Source: Cerasicoccus sp. TK19100
GTDB taxonomy: Bacteria; Verrucomicrobiota; Verrucomicrobiia; Opitutales; Cerasicoccaceae
Direction: 5' to 3'
Length of the DNA: 64,000 nucleotides
Assembly (NCBI RefSeq): GCF_027257155.1
Contig: NZ_JAPWDU010000002.1
Span: 620,001 to 684,000 of the forward strand
Shown: positions 44,751 to 52,804 of the stretch, piece after piece
Layout of the letters: each line of letters starts with the position of its first letter
How positions within the stretch are numbered: position 1 is the first letter of the stretch
The notes under the pieces: generated by a model
What the model was told of the DNA's origin: nothing
Database searches by the model: none
Seen by the model: the letters and a program-made list of their open reading frames with translations, nothing else
Position numbers and translations under genes: made by a program

Positions 44751-45512
44751 ATGTTAAAAACCGGCCTAACCTCCATCACCTTCCGTCCGCTGTCCGTCGA
44801 TGAAATCATCGCGCTCGTTAAAGAGTGTGGCATCGACGGCATTGAATGGGGCGGCGACGTCCACGCCAAGCCCGGCGAAATCGAAGTCGCCCACGAAATC
44901 AAATCCAAGTGCGACGCTGCTGGCATCGACTGCCAGTCGTATGGTTCGTATTACCGTTGCGATATCGAAGCTGGTGACTTCGATGGCGACCTCGCCACCG
45001 CGCAAGCATTGGGCGCTACGGTGGTTCGCGTTTGGGCTGGCCGCAAGGGCTCCAATGACGCCGACGCGTCTTACCGCGCCGAGGTGGCCGAATCGCTGCG
45101 CAAGGCCGTCACTGCGGCAAGAGCGGCGGGCATCACCATTGGCCTCGAATACCACGGCGGCACTTTGACCGACACGCAGGCTTCCGCGCATCAGCTCCTC
45201 GCCGAAGTTGGCCTGCCCGAGCTGAAGCTTTACTGGCAGCCGCGCTCCGGCGGCACGTTGGAAGACGACCTCGTCCAGCTCAAAGCCGCCCTGCCTCATC
45301 TCGCCCACGTCCATTGCTTCCACTGGGGCCCCGGCGGCTGGAGTGACAAGCTGCCGCTCGCTGACGGCATCGCCCCGTGGACCGAATACCTGAAGCTCAT
45401 CAAGCAGGCCGAAGGCGACCGCTACATCATCACGGAATTCGTCGCCGGCGACACGCCCGACCAATTCCGCGACGACGCCAAGATCCTCAAGCAACTCGTC
45501 GCCGACGCTTAA
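44751..45512 (+). CDS. Sugar phosphate isomerase/epimerase-like TIM-barrel protein (first copy)
   Basis: A 253-aa cytoplasmic protein of the xylose isomerase-like TIM-barrel family. Visible motifs are CGIDGIEWGGDVHA at the second strand, ARAAGITIGLEYHGGTLTD with likely metal-binding Glu and His, and HVHCFHWGPGG; the family uses a divalent metal for sugar isomerisation or epimerisation. It may process the ring-opened keto-uronate released by GH88, in place of KduI, but the reaction cannot be read from sequence. It is one of two such genes side by side, only distantly similar to each other. Confidence 0.8.
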   Translation: MLKTGLTSITFRPLSVDEIIALVKECGIDGIEWGGDVHAKPGEIEVAHEIKSKCDAAGIDCQSYGSYYRCDIEAGDFDGDLATAQALGATVVRVWAGRKGSNDADASYRAEVAESLRKAVTAARAAGITIGLEYHGGTLTDTQASAHQLLAEVGLPELKLYWQPRSGGTLEDDLVQLKAALPHLAHVHCFHWGPGGWSDKLPLADGIAPWTEYLKLIKQAEGDRYIITEFVAGDTPDQFRDDAKILKQLVADA

Positions 45513-45555
45513 TTCCCCACGCTCGCGAACTCGTAACTCATAACTCGCAACTTTC

Positions 45556-46368
45556 ATGGACAACCTCGACCGACTTGCCATCCACACGATGACCACCAAG
45601 CCCTGGGACCTCCCCACGGCTTGCGCCAAGTATTCCGCCGCCGGCGTGCCCGGCGTCGGCCTCTGGCGCCAATGGCTCGACGGCCGCCCACTGGCCGAGT
45701 CCAAACAAATGCTCGACGACCACGGCCTCAAGGCGGTGTCGCTCGTTCGCAGCGGCTTTTATCCGTATCTCAACGCCGCCGAAAAGCAGGCTGCCTACGA
45801 TGACAACATCAAGGCACTCGACGAAGCTGCCGCCGTGGGCGCGCCACAAGTCGTGCTGGTCTGCGGCGCCAAGCCCGAACTGAGCATCACCGAGAACCGC
45901 AAGCAGATCACCGAAGGCATTGGCTCGCTGATCGACCACGCAAGCAAGGTCGGCGTGAAGCTTTCCATCGAGCCCCTGCACCCGATGTATGCCGACTGCC
46001 GCAGCGCAGTCAACACCATCGGCCAGTGCAATGACATGATCGACCAACTCGGCGACGAGTGGGTAGGCATCGCGGCCGACGTTTACCACATCTGGTGGGA
46101 CCCGCAGCTCGAGCAGGAAATCAAGCGCGCGGGCAAGCGCATTATAGGGTTCCACGTATGCGACTGGATGACCCCCACCGCCGACATGCTCAACGACCGT
46201 GGCCTGATGGGCGAAGGCTGCATAAATAACCGTGGCATCCGCGAGCTTGTTGAAGCCGCAGGTTTCGACGGCCCGATCGAAGTCGAAGTCTTCTCCACCC
46301 GCCACTGGGCAACTGACCAAGACGAGTATCTCGAAAAAATCATCAGCGCTTACAAAACCCACGTCTAA
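45556..46368 (+). CDS. Sugar phosphate isomerase/epimerase-like TIM-barrel protein (second copy)
   Basis: A 270-aa protein of the same xylose isomerase-like TIM-barrel superfamily. Motifs are [19 protein letters not shown] with a likely metal-binding Glu, the strand [23 protein letters not shown] and the C-terminal [12 protein letters not shown]. It is clearly a different subfamily from the preceding gene (hydroxypyruvate isomerase- or myo-inosose-type resemblance). It sits 43 bp after the first copy, in the same operon. A role in the same uronide route is inferred from position. Confidence 0.8.
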   Translation: MDNLDRLAIHTMTTKPWDLPTACAKYSAAGVPGVGLWRQWLDGRPLAESKQMLDDHGLKAVSLVRSGFYPYLNAAEKQAAYDDNIKALDEAAAVGAPQVVLVCGAKPELSITENRKQITEGIGSLIDHASKVGVKLSIEPLHPMYADCRSAVNTIGQCNDMIDQLGDEWVGIAADVYHIWWDPQLEQEIKRAGKRIIGFHVCDWMTPTADMLNDRGLMGEGCINNRGIRELVEAAGFDGPIEVEVFSTRHWATDQDEYLEKIISAYKTHV

Positions 46369-46406
46369 ACCTTCCAACTTCCAACCTCCAAACATTCGAA
46401 CTTAAA

Positions 46407-47558
46407 ATGAAAACACACACCATCGGCATCATCATGAACGGCGTCACCGGACGCATGGGCACCAACCAGCATCTGCTTCGTTCCATCGACGCGATCATCA
46501 AGCAAGGCGGCGTTAAGGTCTCCCCGACCGAAGTCATCATGCCCGATCCGATCCTTGTCGGCCGCAATGAAGTAAAGCTCAAGACGCTCATTGAGAAGAC
46601 CTCGGTCACCAAGTACACAACAGACTTGGACAGCGTCATGAATGATCCGGCCTACCCGATCTACTTCGACGCCCAAAGCACGCTGCGCCGCTTCGACGCC
46701 GTCAAGCAGGCCGCTGCCGCAGGCAAGCACGTTTACTGTGAAAAGCCGACCGCCATCACCACCGAAGACGCGCACAAGCTTTACGAAATTTGCCGCGACG
46801 CCGGCGTGAAGAACGGTGTGGTTCAAGATAAGCTCTGGCTGCCCGGCCTCGTGAAGGCCAAGCGCCTCATGGAAAACGGCTTCTTCGGCGACATCATGTC
46901 CGTCCGCGGCGAGTTCGGCTACTGGGTCTTCGAAGGCCACACCGTGCCGCCCCAGCGCCCGTCCTGGAACTATCGTAAGGAAGACGGCGGCGGCATGATC
47001 ATCGACATGCTTTGCCATTGGCGTTACGTCATCGACAACCTCTTTGGCCCGGTAAAGGCAGTGTCCTGCCTCGCCGCAACGCACATCCCCGAGCGCATCG
47101 ACGAAGAAGGCAAGCCCTACAAGTGCACCGCTGACGACTCCGCCTACTCAACCTTCGAGCTGGAAAACGGCGTCGTCTGCCACTTCAACTCATCTTGGAA
47201 TGTTCGCGTCCGCCGCGACGACCTGCTGACCATGCAAATCGACGGCACCAAGGGCAGCGCGATCGTCGGCCTGCGCGACGTTTGGACCCAGCACTATGGC
47301 AACACGCCACGCCCGGTCTGGAATCCCGACATCGAAAACCCGATCAACTTCTTCGACGGCTGGCAGAAAGTTCCGGAACAGGAAACCTACGACAACGCTT
47401 TCAAGATTCAGTGGGAAATGTTCCTACGCCACGTGGTGCTCGACGAGCCGTTCCGCTGGAACCTGCTCGAAGGCGCCAAGGGTGTGCAGCTTGCTGAATA
47501 TGGTTTGAAGAGCAGCGAGGAGCGTCGCTGGTTGGAACTGCCGGAACTGAAGGCCTAG
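46407..47558 (+). CDS. Gfo/Idh/MocA-family NAD(P)-dependent oxidoreductase
   Basis: A 383-aa sugar oxidoreductase. The Rossmann part has [15 protein letters not shown] near the N-terminus, an unusual nucleotide loop, and the family CEKP motif with Lys113. The catalytic-domain block [23 protein letters not shown] holds the conserved His. Members oxidise or reduce sugar hydroxyls with NAD(P). It is longer in the N-terminal domain than typical members because of a [19 protein letters not shown] insertion. It is in the uronide operon, 2 bp before the SDR gene. A contribution to oxidation or reduction of a keto-sugar acid is likely. Confidence 0.85.
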   Translation: MKTHTIGIIMNGVTGRMGTNQHLLRSIDAIIKQGGVKVSPTEVIMPDPILVGRNEVKLKTLIEKTSVTKYTTDLDSVMNDPAYPIYFDAQSTLRRFDAVKQAAAAGKHVYCEKPTAITTEDAHKLYEICRDAGVKNGVVQDKLWLPGLVKAKRLMENGFFGDIMSVRGEFGYWVFEGHTVPPQRPSWNYRKEDGGGMIIDMLCHWRYVIDNLFGPVKAVSCLAATHIPERIDEEGKPYKCTADDSAYSTFELENGVVCHFNSSWNVRVRRDDLLTMQIDGTKGSAIVGLRDVWTQHYGNTPRPVWNPDIENPINFFDGWQKVPEQETYDNAFKIQWEMFLRHVVLDEPFRWNLLEGAKGVQLAEYGLKSSEERRWLELPELKA

Positions 47559-47560
47559 TC

Positions 47561-48334
47561 ATGAGCAAGCCTGTAGCATTCATCACTGGCGGCAGCCGAG
47601 GCATTGGCTTCGGTTGCGCCGCCAAGCTTGCTGAACTCGGGTTCAACGTCGCCATCAATGGGATGCGTGATGAGTCCGCGGTTTCTGAGCCGATCGAAGC
47701 ACTAAAGGCGCTCGGTGCCGAGGTGCTTTACTGCCAGGGCGACATCGGTTCCGCCGATGCACGCGCTGCGATGCTCGGTAAGATCAAGGAACGCTTCGGC
47801 AAGCTCAACGTCCTCGTGAACAACGCGGGCGTGGCGCCGAAGGAGCGTAAGGATATCCTGGAAGCGACCGAGGAAAGCTTCGACTACGTCGTCGGCACCA
47901 ACGTCAAGGGTCCCTACTTCCTGAGCCAAGCTGCGGCCAACTGGATGATCGAGCAAAAGGCCGCCGCGCCGGACGAGTTCTTTACGATCATCAACGTGGG
48001 CTCCATCTCGGCAACCGTTGTTTCGACCAACCGCGGTGAGTATTGCGTGTCCAAGGCGGGCATCGCGATGATGTCGCAGCTCTTTGCCGCCCGTCTCGGT
48101 GAGTATGACATTCCGGTTTACGAAATTCGCCCGGGCGTCATCAAGACCGACATGACTAGTGGCGTGACTGATAAGTATGATAAGCTCATCGGCGATGGCC
48201 TTTGCGTTACCAAGCGCTGGGGTTTCCCGGAAGACATCGGCAAGGCCGTGGGTTCGCTCGCCAAGGGTGACTTCCCCTACTCGACCGGTCAGGTAATCAT
48301 GATTGACGGCGCCTTGACGATGCCACGTCTTTAA
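47561..48334 (+). CDS. Short-chain dehydrogenase/reductase
   Basis: A 257-aa classical SDR. Nucleotide loop TGGSRGIG (9-16), NNAG (87-90), catalytic Ser148, and Tyr161-x3-Lys165 in EYCVSKAG are all intact. It is often annotated as 3-ketoacyl-ACP reductase, but in this operon a sugar-acid substrate is likely, for example a KduD-like step producing or consuming 2-keto-3-deoxygluconate. It starts 2 bp after the oxidoreductase stop. Confidence 0.87.
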   Translation: MSKPVAFITGGSRGIGFGCAAKLAELGFNVAINGMRDESAVSEPIEALKALGAEVLYCQGDIGSADARAAMLGKIKERFGKLNVLVNNAGVAPKERKDILEATEESFDYVVGTNVKGPYFLSQAAANWMIEQKAAAPDEFFTIINVGSISATVVSTNRGEYCVSKAGIAMMSQLFAARLGEYDIPVYEIRPGVIKTDMTSGVTDKYDKLIGDGLCVTKRWGFPEDIGKAVGSLAKGDFPYSTGQVIMIDGALTMPRL

Positions 48335-48352
48335 TATGGAAAGATTAAAGCC

Positions 48353-48979
48353 ATGGTAAATCTAGAACAATTCCCTGTCATTCCGGTCATCGTCATCGAT
48401 CACGCTGACGACGCTGAACCGCTTGCTGATGCTCTGCTCAAAGGCGGCCTGAACATTATCGAGGTCACTTTCCGCACTGCGGCGGCAGCAGACGCCATTG
48501 AGCGCATTGCGAACAAGTTTCCGGAAATGCTCGTTGGCGCCGGCACCGTAGTCACTCACGAACAGGCCCAACGCGCGATCAACGCGGGCAGCAAGTTTGG
48601 CCTGGCACCAGGCACCGACCCCGACACCATCGCATACTTCAAGGGCAAGAACGTCCCGTTCATCCCAGGCGTCATGACGCCGTCGGACATTCAAGCGGCC
48701 TACAAGGCGGGCTGTGAGCGGCTGAAGTTCTTCCCGGCAGGCGCAGCGGGCGGCCCCAAGCTGCTCAAGGCGATGTCCGCTCCTTATGGAAACCTCGGCA
48801 TCAAGTTCTGCCCCACGGGCGGCGTGTCTTTGGACAACATGCTGGAGTATTTATCGATGAAGGAAGTTTTCGCCATCGGCGGTTCCTGGCTCGCGACGAA
48901 GGATCAAATCGCCAACAAGGATTGGTCCGGCATCACCCAACAAGTGAAGGAAGCGCTCGCCAAGGCGGCTGAAGCGTAG
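48353..48979 (+). CDS. eda: KDPG/KHG-type bifunctional aldolase
   Basis: A 208-aa class I aldolase of the KDPG/KHG family, cleaving 2-keto-3-deoxy-6-phosphogluconate (or a related keto-deoxy acid) into pyruvate and an aldehyde. Catalytic residues are Glu37 in NIIEVTFRT, Arg41, and Schiff-base Lys125 in CERLKFFPA; GAGTVVT and FIPGVMTPS are family motifs. It closes the uronide operon before a bidirectional terminator. No KDG kinase gene is found in the window, so either the kinase is elsewhere or the substrate is unphosphorylated. Confidence 0.92.
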   Translation: MVNLEQFPVIPVIVIDHADDAEPLADALLKGGLNIIEVTFRTAAAADAIERIANKFPEMLVGAGTVVTHEQAQRAINAGSKFGLAPGTDPDTIAYFKGKNVPFIPGVMTPSDIQAAYKAGCERLKFFPAGAAGGPKLLKAMSAPYGNLGIKFCPTGGVSLDNMLEYLSMKEVFAIGGSWLATKDQIANKDWSGITQQVKEALAKAAEA

Positions 48980-49000
48980 TCCAACTTTTTAAATAAACAC

Positions 49001-49033
49001 CAAAGCGCCCGGGCCATTCACCCGGGCGCTTTG
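49001..49033. terminator. Bidirectional terminator between eda and the sulfatase
   Basis: Perfect 13-bp palindrome arms CAAAGCGCCCGGG and CCCGGGCGCTTTG with a 7-nt loop. Both convergent transcripts read a short T-containing tail. Confidence 0.85.
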
Positions 49034-49062
49034 TTGGGCAAAGTTACTTTGTCTTGCAGAGT

Positions 49063-50574
49063 TTATGTGCCTGGCTCCACCACGCCATGCTTCGCGGCAA
49101 GGCGGTCAGCGGCTTCGGCACGACCGGTATCACGCAACCGCTGTAGATAGGCTACGGGGTCGGTCTTTGAGTGCAACGATCCGCCTTCGCTAAGCACGGT
49201 GTCCAGCGGGTCGATATCGAAGCGGGACTTGTTCATCATCTCTTCCTTCCACTGCGCGATCATGGCCTTGCCCTTTTCGACCAACTCCGGTTGCGAGTCG
49301 GCGAGGTTGTTTTGCTCGTGGGGATCATTGGCCAGATCGAAGAGCATCAGGTCCGGATAGTCATGCCAAGAGTCGTGATACGTCTCGATACAGATATAGT
49401 CGTCCCAACGAGCCGCCCGCTGGCAGCACCAAGCCGCCTGCGAGACCACCAGGTTTTCACGGTGCGCCTTGTTGGGGCTGTTTAAATTCTGCGAGAAGCC
49501 TTGTCCATCCCACTCCTCAGGCACTTCCATACCGGCAAGCTCCAGCGAGGTCGCGGCCATGTCGATAGAATACATCAGGCGATCATCGGACTCGCCTGCA
49601 CGGCTGTCCGTAACGCCTGGCCAGCGCACAATCATCGGTATATTGCAGGTAAACTGATCGGCGGTTTGGTGGTCACCATACACGTTCAGCTCGCCAAGGT
49701 TTTCCCCGTGATCGGCGGAGATAATGATCGCCGTGTTATCATAAAGCCCCTGCTCCTTCAGTGACTGAATAATCTGGCAAACATAGCGGTCGGCGTAGGC
49801 CACGCCGCAGTCATAACCGTCGAACATCGCGCGCGCCTCCTTCATGCTTTTAATCGAGTCCGGCTGACGCAGTGCAACCGCGTCACGCCCATTATACATC
49901 CATTTCGGTTTTGGGAAATAATCGTTCACCTCTTGCGCGGAGTGCGGCCCGGCCTGTAGCCAATGTTTCTGGCGCACCTCTTCATCATACCAAGCGGGCA
50001 ACGGCTCATTCGCAAACGGATTACCGAAGTCCACCGGCGTTCGGTACGGCGTATGCGGGTCCCAAACATTGAGCCACATGAAGAACGGTTTATCGCCCTT
50101 GTTGGATTGAGCGGCATTGCGCTCAATCCAATCAGTGACCTGTGGCGCGATGACATCCGCCGTCTCTTGGCCTCCGCCGCCGGTGTTATGAATTTCCATG
50201 AACCCTGCGTACCAATGCCACGCGCCATGCCGCTGTGCAAACGGACTGAACGCCACCGTGTGGTAGCCCTTGTTCTGAAATTGACTGGCCCAGTTTGGCT
50301 GCGTCATGTTGCACGAGAACTGACGATCCTCGCCCCATATGAATGGCTGTGACGCGACGCCTCCGTGATTGATCACCCCCGTATGAATGCCAAAGCGCCC
50401 TGTCGTCATCGCAGTGCGGCTAGGCAGGCAGGGCGCATCCGGTGCATAGCAGTTGGTGAAGCGCACGCCCTCTGCGGCAATGGCGTCGAGATTCGGGCTG
50501 GTCTTGCGAAGGTAGCCATAGCAGCCGAGATGGTCGGGCCGCAACGAGTCGATATCGATGTAGAGAATGTTCAT
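49063..50574 (-). CDS. Type I sulfatase
   Basis: A 503-aa arylsulfatase-superfamily enzyme. The formylglycine motif is CLPSRTAMTTGR with Cys49 as the modified residue; the metal site begins at DIDSLRPDHLGCYG and continues in SADHGENLG. It removes sulfate esters from a sugar. No signal peptide is seen, so it may act in the cytoplasm on imported oligosaccharides, as does GH88 nearby. It overlaps the IclR gene stop by ATGA, so the two are translationally coupled. Dependence on a formylglycine-generating enzyme is expected; none is in the window. Confidence 0.92.
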   Translation of the reverse strand: MNILYIDIDSLRPDHLGCYGYLRKTSPNLDAIAAEGVRFTNCYAPDAPCLPSRTAMTTGRFGIHTGVINHGGVASQPFIWGEDRQFSCNMTQPNWASQFQNKGYHTVAFSPFAQRHGAWHWYAGFMEIHNTGGGGQETADVIAPQVTDWIERNAAQSNKGDKPFFMWLNVWDPHTPYRTPVDFGNPFANEPLPAWYDEEVRQKHWLQAGPHSAQEVNDYFPKPKWMYNGRDAVALRQPDSIKSMKEARAMFDGYDCGVAYADRYVCQIIQSLKEQGLYDNTAIIISADHGENLGELNVYGDHQTADQFTCNIPMIVRWPGVTDSRAGESDDRLMYSIDMAATSLELAGMEVPEEWDGQGFSQNLNSPNKAHRENLVVSQAAWCCQRAARWDDYICIETYHDSWHDYPDLMLFDLANDPHEQNNLADSQPELVEKGKAMIAQWKEEMMNKSRFDIDPLDTVLSEGGSLHSKTDPVAYLQRLRDTGRAEAADRLAAKHGVVEPGT

Positions 50575-51314
50575 GGGATCGGGTTAGATTTTAGGGTTTT
50601 GATCAGGTGGGGCTTTTCCCGCTCGGCCAACGGTGTGAGTCGTTGAGCAATTGCAAGCACGCCAACAAGTGTGTCGCCATCGAGAATCGGGTAAGCAAAG
50701 CGCCGGTAGCCATATTCGTTAAAATCATTGTCCAGAGCCCAACCGCTTTCCCGCACTTCCGCGATGCGCTGTTGTGCGGTGCGCACGCTGACTTTCTTTT
50801 GGCGGCCTTCATTCCAGACCCACGACCCACTGCTGGGCACGGTCGTTTCCTGAAAGGCAAAGAAGATCAACGACGTCGCGTCGAGTTCCTGCAAATTCCG
50901 CTCAAAGCCAATACGGGCGCGCAGCGAGACCAGTTCGTTTTCCGGCTCAGCACGGTCACTCAGCACCAGTGTGTTTCGCTCCAGGCGGTAGAGCTCCACG
51001 CAGCAGTTCACATCGTTCGCCAACTTCGGTAAGCGGGTTCTTGCGCGCTCCAATACCTCCGACGCATCCGGCACGATCGGACAAAGCTTCTGCCGCGCCT
51101 GCCAGAGCTTGGAATCCTCACTGCGGCTCACGGCCCCATACGCCTCCAACGCCTGCAAATAGCGCAAGATCGACGACTTCGGCCATGAAGTTTTCTTGGC
51201 CAACAACTCCAATGAGCAGCGCCCATCACTGGCCAGTATTGCCAGTAAGTCCAAGCCTCGGGTTAAGGCCGGAGCCGAATCCGGCTTTATCGAGCTATCT
51301 ACTGCTACACTCAT
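50571..51314 (-). CDS. IclR-family transcriptional regulator
   Basis: A 247-aa regulator. The N-terminal winged helix-turn-helix (about 15-70) has ALTRGLDLLAILASDGRCSLELLAKKTSWPKSSILRYLQAL; the C-terminal effector domain includes DNDFNEYGYRRFAYPILDGDTLVGVLAIAQRL. It overlaps the sulfatase gene by 4 bp (ATGA), so it probably controls its own operon with the sulfatase, and perhaps the facing GH88 operon. Effectors of this family are often sugar acids such as KDG (KdgR), which fits this locus. Confidence 0.88.
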   Translation of the reverse strand: MSVAVDSSIKPDSAPALTRGLDLLAILASDGRCSLELLAKKTSWPKSSILRYLQALEAYGAVSRSEDSKLWQARQKLCPIVPDASEVLERARTRLPKLANDVNCCVELYRLERNTLVLSDRAEPENELVSLRARIGFERNLQELDATSLIFFAFQETTVPSSGSWVWNEGRQKKVSVRTAQQRIAEVRESGWALDNDFNEYGYRRFAYPILDGDTLVGVLAIAQRLTPLAEREKPHLIKTLKSNPIP

Positions 51315-51682
51315 GTTCTATATTTGAAATTTATTGTTCTTTATATAAAACACAGGCCGCAGTTCAAGGCCATTGTGAAATTGAAAGCACTGGCTAATTT
51401 GAGCTGCTTAAGTTCTCGCCGGTGGCATCAACCAATGGATATAGACTGTAGGTTTTACGCTGTAGGCTTTGAGCTGGATAGCTTCTCAATCTCGGCGGAT
51501 GAGATGAACTGACAATGGATGGCGTCGGCTGGAATTTCCAGCAATCAGGTCATTGTTACCGGCAGTGATAACGCTCCAGAATACGTGTGCGATGGCATGC
51601 AAGGACAACCAACGGGAAATCAAATTAATAAAGAAGGGTTGCCAGCGTCGGTGTTCTCGACTGCCGTAAGTTATCCTGAGCA
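51315..51682. other. Intergenic region between iclR-like gene and arfB
   Basis: No gene is supported. A 62-codon plus-strand frame at 51324-51512 has no start signal and no recognisable features. The first 50 bp are AT-rich and probably hold the regulator's promoter. Confidence 0.55.
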
Positions 51683-52093
51683 ATGCTAAAACTGTCCGCC
51701 AGAGTCACGATCCCCGCGCACGAAATCCAGTGGAACATGGTGCGTGCGCAGGGTCCCGGTGGGCAGCACGTTAATAAAACCTCGACGGCAGTGCAGCTGT
51801 TTTTCGACATAAAGGCGTCCTCCCTGCCCGACTATTACAAGGAGCGGCTGCTCAAGCTGAATGACTACCGCATTACCGATGGCGGCAAGGTCGTCATCAA
51901 AGTACAGGACTCACGCTCACAGGAAGCGAATCGGCATCTGGCGCTGGAGCGACTGCGGTTATTCATCATGGACGCAATGAAGGTCGAAAAAAAGCGTCGC
52001 CCGACCAAGCCAACCCGCGGCTCGCAGAAGCGCCGGATCGAGAAGAAAAAGCAACAAGGCGAAAAGAAGGCGCTTCGCCGCAAGCTGGATTAA
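51683..52093 (+). CDS. arfB: Alternative ribosome-rescue factor ArfB (YaeJ-type)
   Basis: A 136-aa class I release-factor-like peptidyl-tRNA hydrolase that rescues stalled ribosomes. The GGQ motif (Gly26-Gly27-Gln28) lies in RAQGPGGQHVNKTSTAVQL, and the basic C-terminal tail (KKRRPTKPTRGSQKRRIEKKKQQGEKKALRRKLD in sections) is that needed for binding the mRNA channel. Domain 2 of normal release factors is absent. It overlaps the convergent response regulator gene by 4 bp. Confidence 0.95.
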   Translation: MLKLSARVTIPAHEIQWNMVRAQGPGGQHVNKTSTAVQLFFDIKASSLPDYYKERLLKLNDYRITDGGKVVIKVQDSRSQEANRHLALERLRLFIMDAMKVEKKRRPTKPTRGSQKRRIEKKKQQGEKKALRRKLD

Positions 52094-52737
52094 TTATCAA
52101 TTTGGGCGCTCTCGTCGATGTCCCAAAACCCTTGAGCAATACCATAGCGCATGAGCTCGGTAGTGGCGTGCAGCTCAAGTTTTTTCATGATGTTACGCCG
52201 ATGCCAGCGCACCGTCTTATCACTTAGATTGATCATCACACCGATGGTAGAGTCGTCCAAGCCCTTCGAAAATAATGGCAGCAGCTCCAGTTCCTTGTTG
52301 CTTAATATTTTGTGAAACGCTAAGGGATTCTTGCGTATCTCATCCCTGACTTGCGAGAAGGACTCCGAGAAATACGGTTCGCCGCGAGAAATCGCATCCA
52401 ACGCATCCATGACAGTTTCCAGCTCATCATTGAACTTATTGACGTATCCGTGCACGCCGGATTTCAACAATCGAAAAACTGTTACACTATCCAGCTTGGC
52501 AGATAGGGCTAAAACCCTTAATGATGACTGCTCCTCAATTAAAGTTTCCGCAACCGATATCCCATCCGGCTCAGGAATCCGAATATCCAACAACAGAATT
52601 TCAGGTTGAGTCGCACGGCATACGTCCAATGCTTCCTGACCACTTCCAGCCTCCCCCACGACCTCATATTTTTCGCTGCACATCTTAACGATCAACTGGC
52701 GGAATAAACTCTGGTCCTCAACAACGACAACTCTCAT
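52090..52737 (-). CDS. NarL/FixJ-type response regulator
   Basis: A 215-aa two-component regulator. The receiver (about 1-120) has the acidic pair Glu7-Asp8, phospho-acceptor Asp51 in LLLDIRIP, and a Lys at the KF position (VNKFND). The LuxR-type helix-turn-helix is at about 142-205 (LSNKELELLPLFSKGLDDSTIGVMINLSDKTVRWHRRNIMKKL). No kinase adjoins it, but the hybrid kinase at 56685 lacks an output domain, so the two are plausible partners. It is divergent from the TonB-dependent receptor across 67 bp and likely controls it. Confidence 0.9.
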   Translation of the reverse strand: MRVVVVEDQSLFRQLIVKMCSEKYEVVGEAGSGQEALDVCRATQPEILLLDIRIPEPDGISVAETLIEEQSSLRVLALSAKLDSVTVFRLLKSGVHGYVNKFNDELETVMDALDAISRGEPYFSESFSQVRDEIRKNPLAFHKILSNKELELLPLFSKGLDDSTIGVMINLSDKTVRWHRRNIMKKLELHATTELMRYGIAQGFWDIDESAQIDN

Positions 52738-52804
52738 ATGCGCTTAATATGGTGTTAACCTTAGACGGTTACAAGAAAGAGCGCTATTTTTTCTCGTTAC
52801 TGCA

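Noticed and set aside
51324-51512. A 62-codon plus-strand ORF between iclR-like and arfB genes.
   Set aside because: No start signal, no protein-like composition, and it overlaps the probable promoter of the divergent regulator.
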